The position numbers were made by a program, and so were the translations under genes. Below are positions 1 to 5,145 of a DNA stretch of 7,798 bases, in pieces. This DNA comes from an uncultured Phycisphaerales bacterium (GTDB taxonomy: Bacteria > Planctomycetota > Phycisphaerae > WQYP01): positions 1 to 7,798 of the forward strand of contig CAIPTQ010000156.1 of NCBI GenBank assembly GCA_903868035.1, in the 5' to 3' direction. The notes beneath the pieces were generated by a model. It was not told where the DNA came from and ran no database searches. It saw nothing but the letters and a program-made list of their open reading frames with translations. Positions within the stretch are counted from its first letter, which is position 1, and the number at the start of each line of letters is the position of its first letter.

Positions 1-337
1 GATAGGCCGGGGCGTCTGCCTTGCCGGGCGGGGCGGCGGCAGGCGGGATGCTGGCGGGTGGGGCGGCGGGGCGCGCGACAGTCGAACCGCCCGTGCCGCT
101 GGTGTCGATGCGCGCGATGATGTCGCCCACTTTCACGGTATCGCCCTTGTTGAACAGCGGTTTGAACACCCCGGCCTGGGGTGCCGGCAGCTCGACCGCG
201 GCCTTGTCCGTCTCCAACTCGGCCACGATCTCGTCCGCCTTGACCGCCTCGCCGTCAGCCTTGAGCCATCTGGCGATGGTCGCCTCGGTGACGGATTCGC
301 CCAGGGACGGAATGATGATATCGATGAACTCAGGCAT
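1..337 (-). CDS. sucB: 2-oxoglutarate dehydrogenase E2 (dihydrolipoyl succinyltransferase), N-terminal part
   Basis: The first 112 codons of the E2 gene are present and the rest lies beyond the left edge. E2 transfers the succinyl group from E1 to CoA on a swinging lipoyl arm and forms the core of the 2-oxoglutarate dehydrogenase complex in the cytoplasm. Residues 1-77 form a biotinyl/lipoyl domain that begins MPEFIDIIIPSLGESVTEA. The lipoylated lysine is K45 in the motif ELETDKAAVEL. From about residue 80 the chain becomes rich in Ala, Pro and Gly, which is the usual flexible linker before the E1/E3-binding domain. The ATG start is supported by AAAGGA six bases upstream. It follows sucA on the same strand with a 74-nt gap, so the two are very probably co-transcribed. 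The start SLGESVTEA is typical of the succinyl rather than the acetyl transferase, and the neighbouring sucA agrees. Confidence 0.93.
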   Translation of the reverse strand, partial: MPEFIDIIIPSLGESVTEATIARWLKADGEAVKADEIVAELETDKAAVELPAPQAGVFKPLFNKGDTVKVGDIIARIDTSGTGGSTVARPAAPPASIPPAAAPPGKADAPAY

Positions 338-343
338 GTGTGT

Positions 344-349
344 TCCTTT
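344..349 (-). promoter_or_regulatory. Ribosome binding site of sucB
   Basis: The minus strand reads AAAGGA followed by ACACAC and then ATG. This is a good Shine-Dalgarno sequence with six-base spacing, and it fixes the sucB start. It lies just outside the intergenic hairpin (358-413), so it is not sequestered by it. Confidence 0.75.
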
Positions 350-357
350 GAGAATCA

Positions 358-413
358 AGAAGCAAGAAGTAAGAATAACACTAGATGCTTCTTGTTTCTT
401 TCTTCTTGCTTCT
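358..413 (-). repeat. Intergenic inverted repeat between sucA and sucB
   Basis: AGAAGCAAGAAG at 358-369 is the exact reverse complement of 402-413. After one T:T mismatch (370/401), AAGAA at 371-375 also pairs with TTCTT at 396-400. The arms are therefore 18 bases with one mismatch around a 20-base loop. The element overlaps the sucA stop codon (412-414) and ends before the sucB ribosome binding site. One arm is almost pure purine and the other almost pure pyrimidine, unlike the GC-rich genes on both sides. No T-run follows the stem on the sucA-to-sucB strand, so it is not a standard terminator. It could be an mRNA processing or stabilising hairpin, or a dispersed REP-like repeat. Confidence 0.7.
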
Positions 414-3312
414 ATTTACCTTCCTTGCTCACGGTTACCTCGACATTCTCCGCCGCCGCGGCCTGGGCGTCCATGCTGCGCGGCCGCGGGCCGGTGCCCT
501 CCAGGGGCCGCCCGTCGCGGATGTCCTTGGTCGTAAAACTCGTGCCCAACGCGCGCGAGATAATGTCCCGCTGCTCGTGGACGTGCTGCTCGTGGCTGCC
601 GGCGGCGGGGCTGGCCGAAGGCTTGCGGCCGATGTAGAACAGCTTGCGCATGCCGATCCAGTGATAGTGGAGCTTGGCCCCGATGAAGGGATAAACGCCG
701 TTGTTGCGCGGTTCTTCCTGGACCCAGGCGATCTCCACATCCTTGGCGTAGCCCCGGGAAATCTCCGTGAGGCGCTCGGCATTGAAGGGATAGATTTGTT
801 CGAGGCGGATGATGGCCACGTCCGTCACTTTCTGCGCCCGGCGTTCCTCGAGAAGATCGTAATAGATTTTGCCCGAACAGAGCAGCACGCGGCGGATCTT
901 GGCCTTGTCCAGCGGGTCGGTTTCGTCGAGCCAGTCCTGGAAGCCCGCGTCGGACTGGAACTCATCCAGCGTGCTCACGCACAGGGGATTGCGCAGCATG
1001 CTCTTGGGGCTCATGGCGATCAGCGGACGGCGGTAGCGGCGATGCACCTGCCGGCGGAGCAGGTGGAAAAGCTGCGCCGGCGTCGTGGGATAGCACACCT
1101 GCATGTTGTCCTCGGCACAAAGCTGGAGGAAGCGTTCGAGGCGGGCGTGGGAGTGCTCGGGGCCCTGGCCTTCGTAGCCGTGGGGGAGGAGGATGACGAT
1201 GCCGGAGTATTTGCCCCACTTGCTTTCGCTGGAGCTGATGAACTGGTCGATGATGGGCTGGGCCATGTTGACAAAGTCGCCGAACTGGGCCTCCCAGATG
1301 ATCAGCGTGTGCGGATCGGTCGAGGAAAAGCCGTACTCAAAACCGAGCACGGCAAATTCGCTCAGCATCGAATTGACCACCACAAAGTGGGTGCCCTTGA
1401 ACGCCTCGGCCAGCGGGTTGAAGGGGCGGCCGGTCTGGTTGTCGAACCAGACGGCGTTGCGGTGGCTGAATGTGCCCCGCGCCACGTCCTGGCCCGTCAG
1501 GCGGATGCGGGTGCCCTCGTTGAGCAGCGAGCCGTAGGCCAGCATCTCGCCGCAGCCCCAGTCGATGCCCTTTTCCTCGGTGACGGCCTTGAGGCGGTGC
1601 TCCATCATGCGGGCGACGGTCTTGTGGATGTTGAATCCGGGCGGCGCCTGGGTGGCGATGCGCGCGAGGGACTTGAGGGTTTCCTTGTCCACGCCGGTGC
1701 GCGCCCCCCAGTCGTTGCCCTTGGGCAGCTTCGTGAAATTGGCCCACGGGCCGTAGATCGGCGGGGGATTGTCGGAGGGCTTGTACGTCTGGGCGTAGGC
1801 CAGGGCGTGTTCCAGCTTGGCTTTGATTTCCTCGGTGAGCTGGTCATGCCGGGCCTGGTCGATGACGCCCCCTTCGATGAGGCGCTGGGCGTAAAGCTCG
1901 CGGACGGTTCGGTGGGCGAGGATCTCGCGGGCCATCACCGGCTGGGTGACCGACGCGTCGTCGCTTTCGTTATGCCCGCGCCGGCGGTAGCAGACCAGGT
2001 CGATGATCACGTCGGACTTGAACTTCTGGCGGAATTCCATCGCCAGGCGCGCCGCGTGTACCACCGCCTCGGGATCGTCCCCGTTCACGTGGAACACCGG
2101 GGCCTGGATCGACTTGGCGATGTCGGTCGGATACCGGGTGAAGCGCCCGTCGGAGGGGTTGGTGGTGAAGCCGATCTGGTTGTTGATGATGAGGTGGATC
2201 GTGCCGCCGGCGCGGTACACCTCCAACTCCGACATGAAGAGCGTCTCGGCCACGATGCCCTGCCCGGTGAAGGAGGCGTCGCCGTGCATGAGCAGCGCGA
2301 TGGTGCTCTCACGGGCGACATCGCCCTTGCGGTTCTGCTTGGCCCGGACCATGCCCTGCACGATGGGGTCGATGATTTCCAGGTGGCTCGGATTGGCCGC
2401 CAGCGACAGGTGGACGCGCTGGCCGTCGCGCGTGACATGATCGGTCGCATAGCCCAGGTGGTATTTGACGTCCCCGTCGCCGGGGGCCTTGATGGTGGGC
2501 CGGCCGATGACCTCGCTCATGACCATTTCATAGGGCTTGCGGAGAATGTGGACCAGCACGTTCAGGCGGCCCCGGTGGGCCATGCCGATGACCATTTCGT
2601 TCATGGTGAGCGCCGCGCCGCGCTCCACCAGGGCGTCCACCAGCGGAATCAGCGCGTCGCCCCCCTCGTTGCTGAAGCGCTTGACGGTGGGAAACTTGCG
2701 CTGCAGGAACTGCTCGAATTCCTCCGCGGCAATCAGCCGCTCCAGGATGAACTTGCGGTCGCCGTCATCCAGCGCGGGCTTGTTGAGCGCGGGCTCCATC
2801 TTCTCGATGAGCCACGCGCGATGCTCGGGGTCGCGGATGTCCATGAACTCCACGGCAAACGTGCCGCAGTAGGTCTGCTTGAGCTGGCTGACAATCTCCC
2901 CCACCGGCGCCCGCATGCCGCCGCGGAAGCCTTCGGCCGAGACCACGCGGCCCAGGTCGGCCTCGTGAATGTTGAATTCGGAAAGATCGAGCAGCGGATG
3001 TTGGACCATGTTGTGGCCCAACGGATCTAGGTTGGCGATGAGGTGGCCCATCTCGCGGTAGGAGTGGACCAGGTCGCCGATTTGCATGAACTTGCCGGGG
3101 GATTTCTGGAGTTCGCCGGCCTGCGGCGAGACCGAGGCGACGGTGAGCGGCGATTGGCCCGCCAGTTCAAAGCCGGCGAAAAAATACGCCCACTGCGGAT
3201 CCACGCTGTTTTTGTCGCGCTTGTAGGCGGCATACTGCTGCTCGATGAAATCCAGGTTGCCGGCATTGACGGCGTCCATCGGTACATTGGCCGGGTTTTG
3301 CGGGGTGCTCAC
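412..3312 (-). CDS. sucA: 2-oxoglutarate dehydrogenase E1 component (thiamine diphosphate-dependent)
   Basis: E1 decarboxylates 2-oxoglutarate with thiamine diphosphate and reductively succinylates the lipoyl group of E2 in the TCA cycle. Residues below are counted from a 966-aa product. An E1 N-terminal segment (about 22-46, FIEQQYAAYKRD) is followed by the dehydrogenase domain with MAHRGRLN at 244-251. The cofactor motif runs from GDASFTGQG (344-352) to NNQIGFTT (377-384). A transketolase-like pyrimidine-binding domain follows (about 585-780, with HGYEGQGPEHSHARLERF at 711-728), then the C-terminal domain. A GTG start at 3312 is chosen because GGAG lies six bases upstream. A GTG five codons earlier (3327) has no comparable site. 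Compared from memory with the 933-aa E. coli enzyme, there is a C-terminal tail of about 40 residues beyond the usual end. The gene is complete, with sucB directly downstream. Confidence 0.96.
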   Translation of the reverse strand: MSTPQNPANVPMDAVNAGNLDFIEQQYAAYKRDKNSVDPQWAYFFAGFELAGQSPLTVASVSPQAGELQKSPGKFMQIGDLVHSYREMGHLIANLDPLGHNMVQHPLLDLSEFNIHEADLGRVVSAEGFRGGMRAPVGEIVSQLKQTYCGTFAVEFMDIRDPEHRAWLIEKMEPALNKPALDDGDRKFILERLIAAEEFEQFLQRKFPTVKRFSNEGGDALIPLVDALVERGAALTMNEMVIGMAHRGRLNVLVHILRKPYEMVMSEVIGRPTIKAPGDGDVKYHLGYATDHVTRDGQRVHLSLAANPSHLEIIDPIVQGMVRAKQNRKGDVARESTIALLMHGDASFTGQGIVAETLFMSELEVYRAGGTIHLIINNQIGFTTNPSDGRFTRYPTDIAKSIQAPVFHVNGDDPEAVVHAARLAMEFRQKFKSDVIIDLVCYRRRGHNESDDASVTQPVMAREILAHRTVRELYAQRLIEGGVIDQARHDQLTEEIKAKLEHALAYAQTYKPSDNPPPIYGPWANFTKLPKGNDWGARTGVDKETLKSLARIATQAPPGFNIHKTVARMMEHRLKAVTEEKGIDWGCGEMLAYGSLLNEGTRIRLTGQDVARGTFSHRNAVWFDNQTGRPFNPLAEAFKGTHFVVVNSMLSEFAVLGFEYGFSSTDPHTLIIWEAQFGDFVNMAQPIIDQFISSSESKWGKYSGIVILLPHGYEGQGPEHSHARLERFLQLCAEDNMQVCYPTTPAQLFHLLRRQVHRRYRRPLIAMSPKSMLRNPLCVSTLDEFQSDAGFQDWLDETDPLDKAKIRRVLLCSGKIYYDLLEERRAQKVTDVAIIRLEQIYPFNAERLTEISRGYAKDVEIAWVQEEPRNNGVYPFIGAKLHYHWIGMRKLFYIGRKPSASPAAGSHEQHVHEQRDIISRALGTSFTTKDIRDGRPLEGTGPRPRSMDAQAAAAENVEVTVSKEGK

Positions 3313-3318
3313 GTTGGT

Positions 3319-3322
3319 CTCC
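3319..3322 (-). promoter_or_regulatory. Ribosome binding site that selects the sucA start
   Basis: The minus strand reads CTGGAG, six bases, then GTG (start at 3312). The upstream in-frame GTG at 3327 would place this site inside the coding region and has only a weak AGGTT further upstream. The 966-residue form is therefore preferred over the 971-residue form. Confidence 0.6.
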
Positions 3323-3387
3323 AGCACGGATGCCGTGGAACCTGTATCTATCGGTGCGGGCGCGAAAAGGTCTATACTCGGTCTTGT

Positions 3388-3416
3388 ATGGTATGCAGCC
3401 AGGGAATGGATGCCAA
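3388..3416 (-). promoter_or_regulatory. Putative sigma70-type promoter for sucA-sucB
   Basis: On the minus strand TTGGCA (3416-3411, five of six matches to TTGACA) is followed after exactly 17 bases by TACCAT (3393-3388, four of six matches to TATAAT). The predicted transcription start near 3381 would give a leader of about 70 nt before the GTG at 3312. The site lies in the 178-nt divergent region between sucA and the cysteine-cluster gene. No equally good pair was found for the rightward gene, although TATAAA (3430-3435) and TATAGT (3448-3453) lie in the right half of that region. Consensus matching alone is weak evidence. Confidence 0.45.
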
Positions 3417-3490
3417 CTGGATCGGCAGGTATAAATTCGGTTTTAGGTATAGTGTTGTGGATAAAGTGGTTACGGAGTTAACATAGAGCC

Positions 3491-3931
3491 ATGAACCAGC
3501 AGGTGATGGTATCAGTGGAGGTGGCGAAGATTTTCGCGACGGCGGATGTTGACATTGCCGCGCGGAAGCCGGTTTGTATGGCTTCGGGGAGGTGCTGTCA
3601 TTTTGAGGAGTGGGGGCAGTTATTGTATGTGACGGAGGTGGAATTGATGCATTTTGCGCAGGTGCATGAAACGCAAAATATCCTGTGTTTACCGCAGTTT
3701 TTTGCACAAGATATGCCGCAGGGGTGTCCGTTTCAGGCGGGGAAAATGTGTACGGTGCGGGCGGGGCGGCCTTTGGGATGCCGGGTTTACTTTTGCGATG
3801 TGGATGCAAAGGCTTGGCAGAACGAGGTTTATGAGAAGTATCATGCACAGTTGCTTGCGGTGCATGAGCGGTTCGGAGTGCCGTACCGCTATCTGGAATG
3901 GCGCGAAGCTTTGCGGGGCATGTTGCCTTAA
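3491..3931 (+). CDS. YkgJ-family cysteine-cluster protein
   Basis: This 146-residue protein has eight cysteines, at 29, 35, 36, 66, 79, 87, 97 and 102. They fall in the pattern of the YkgJ (CxxCxxCC) family: C29-x5-CC within ASGRCCHF, then CPF at 79-81, C87 and RPLGCRVYFC at 93-102. The family is thought to bind a metal ion or an Fe-S cluster, and its biochemical role is not established. There is no signal peptide or membrane segment, so it is probably cytoplasmic. The ATG at 3491 has only a distant GGAG 13 bases upstream, so the start is uncertain; the next ATG, five codons on, has an AGG that is too close. It is divergent from sucA and 146 nt upstream of rnc. A hand count over 3601-3720 gives about 45% GC, against about 67% in a 60-base sample of sucA, which suggests a different origin or relaxed composition. 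Confidence 0.8.
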   Translation: MNQQVMVSVEVAKIFATADVDIAARKPVCMASGRCCHFEEWGQLLYVTEVELMHFAQVHETQNILCLPQFFAQDMPQGCPFQAGKMCTVRAGRPLGCRVYFCDVDAKAWQNEVYEKYHAQLLAVHERFGVPYRYLEWREALRGMLP

Positions 3932-3962
3932 GTCCTTTGTGCCGATACACTTAATTGTTGTT

Positions 3963-4057
3963 TGCCGCGGCCTTGGGGTATCGCCAACCGCTGCAACCGT
4001 CGCCCCTATTTTCGACGGTTCCAGCGCTTCGCGCTTCCTGTGACGGGGTCCGCGGCA
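3963..4057 (+). repeat. 95-nt imperfect inverted repeat in the rnc leader
   Basis: The core has 21-base arms, 3982-4002 and 4013-4033, with 18 Watson-Crick pairs. The three mismatches are all C opposite C (3994/4021, 3988/4027 and 3985/4030), and the loop is CCCCTATTTT. The innermost 8 bp, AACCGTCG with CGACGGTT, are perfect. An outer 8-bp perfect stem pairs TGCCGCGG (3963-3970) with CCGCGGCA (4050-4057). The bases between the inner and outer stems can pair partly. The structure fills nearly all of the gap between the cysteine-cluster gene and rnc. It lacks a downstream T-run on the plus strand, so a simple terminator is unlikely. It may be an RNA leader structure or a small MITE-like palindromic repeat. 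Confidence 0.72.
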
Positions 4058-4072
4058 GTCTTGCCGCAGGAG
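4052..4072 (+). promoter_or_regulatory. Small hairpin next to the rnc ribosome binding site
   Basis: GCGGCA (4052-4057) pairs with TGCCGC (4062-4067) around the loop GTCT. AGGAG (4068-4072) follows directly, with five bases before the ATG at 4078. The strong Shine-Dalgarno sequence fixes the rnc start. The left arm of this hairpin is also the right arm of the outer stem of the 95-nt inverted repeat, so the two structures cannot form together. Whether this alters translation is inference. Confidence 0.5.
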
Positions 4073-4077
4073 TTTGA

Positions 4078-5100
4078 ATGGAAGCGCCGCGCTATTTTGA
4101 ACCACTTTTTGACACCGTAAAACCCACCTCGGAGCCAACCAACGCGACTGCCGCGCCGGTGCCGCTCCACTTAACCAGCGCGCCGACAGCGCCTGACGCC
4201 ACTCCCGCTCCACTTTTAAGCCCGATGGAGGAACTGGCGGCGACGTGTGAAGCGATGCTCGACTATCGCTTTCGCGATCACGAGTTGCTCAAGGAGGCGC
4301 TCACACATGCGTCGATTGCCGATGACCGGTTGGAGTCGAACGAGCGTTTGGAATTTTTAGGCGATGCGGTGCTGGGGCTGGTGGTGTGCCACCGGCTGTT
4401 TGAGATTTATCCGGAGTACCTCGAGGGCGACCTGACGAAATTAAAATCGGCGGTGGTCTCGCGGACCACCTGCGCGGCGGTGTCCAACGGCATCGGGCTG
4501 ACGGAACTGATTTTTGTGGGCAAGGGGATGTCCGGGCGGAGCGGGGCGGCGCAGCGGCCGTCGTCGCTGGCGGCGGGGGTGTTTGAATCGATCATCGCAG
4601 CGATATATCTAGATGGTGGATTGGAACCGGCGCGGGCGTTTATCCTCCGGCACATGGAGGAACACATCGAAGAGTTCGCCTCGACGACGCACCAGCAGAA
4701 TTACAAGAGCCTGCTCCAACAGCATGCGCAGAAGGCGATGGCGGCGACGCCGGTGTATGAACTGCTGGATGAAAAAGGCCCGGACCATTCAAAATGTTTT
4801 GAGGTGCGGGTGCTGATCGGGAGCCGGACGTTCGGCAGCGCGTGGGGCCCGGCGAAGAAGCCGGCGGAACAGCGGGCGGCGCAGATTGCGCTGGAGGAGT
4901 TGGGGGTGCTGGCGCGCGAGGAGGAGGCGCCAGCGGCGGAGGGCGAGGCGGCGGGGGAGCGGGGGGAGTCGGAGGAGGAGGATGCGGGGCCGGCGGCGGC
5001 AAGCCAGGGGGCGGCGAGCGAGGGCGGCCGCGATGGACGAATGGACGCCGACGCGCCGACGCGCAGTGATGGGCTGGACATGTCGCGGCACACGTGGTAA
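4078..5100 (+). CDS. rnc: Ribonuclease III with extended N- and C-termini
   Basis: RNase III cleaves double-stranded RNA and matures rRNA and some mRNAs in the cytoplasm. The endonuclease domain spans about residues 52-200, with the signature NERLEFLGDAVLG at 88-100. By alignment to E. coli from memory, E89, E92 and D96 match E38, E41 and D45, and E170 matches E117. The position of E. coli D114 is G167 (LAAGVFES). A double-stranded RNA binding domain follows at about 207-276, with the helix KKPAEQRAAQIALEEL at 260-275. The protein has 340 residues against about 226 in E. coli. The excess is a Pro/Ala/Thr-rich N-terminus of some 48 residues and an acidic, low-complexity tail from about 280. 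An internal ATG at codon 50 sits near the domain edge, but AGGAG five bases upstream supports the start given. The kinase gene begins 45 nt downstream. Confidence 0.95.
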   Translation: MEAPRYFEPLFDTVKPTSEPTNATAAPVPLHLTSAPTAPDATPAPLLSPMEELAATCEAMLDYRFRDHELLKEALTHASIADDRLESNERLEFLGDAVLGLVVCHRLFEIYPEYLEGDLTKLKSAVVSRTTCAAVSNGIGLTELIFVGKGMSGRSGAAQRPSSLAAGVFESIIAAIYLDGGLEPARAFILRHMEEHIEEFASTTHQQNYKSLLQQHAQKAMAATPVYELLDEKGPDHSKCFEVRVLIGSRTFGSAWGPAKKPAEQRAAQIALEELGVLAREEEAPAAEGEAAGERGESEEEDAGPAAASQGAASEGGRDGRMDADAPTRSDGLDMSRHTW

Positions 5101-5145
5101 CAATGCAAAAACATCGCTTCGCAACTCACACCGCACAGGATCATC

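Noticed and set aside
385..3030. An 881-codon open frame on the plus strand opposite sucA
   Set aside because: It lies wholly antisense to a clearly recognised E1 gene. Long antisense frames are expected in GC-rich DNA with strong third-position bias, and the peptide matches no family I know.
3425..3460. Rightward promoter for the cysteine-cluster gene
   Set aside because: TATAAA and TATAGT are present, but no acceptable -35 hexamer lies 16-18 bases upstream of either.
3372..3950. A 192-codon open frame on the minus strand covering the cysteine-cluster gene
   Set aside because: The plus-strand frame has an ordered cysteine motif typical of a known family. The minus-strand product is Pro/Ser/Lys-rich without any motif and would overlap the sucA promoter region.
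3928..3954. TTAAGT/ACTTAA inverted repeat after the cysteine-cluster gene as a terminator
   Set aside because: It is a six-pair AT-rich stem with a 15-base loop and no clean T-run, too weak to call.
4941..4990. G-quadruplex in the rnc tail
   Set aside because: Three G-runs of three or more are close together, but the fourth is about 20 bases away. The runs are explained by Gly/Glu/Ala codons, and no regulatory context is visible.
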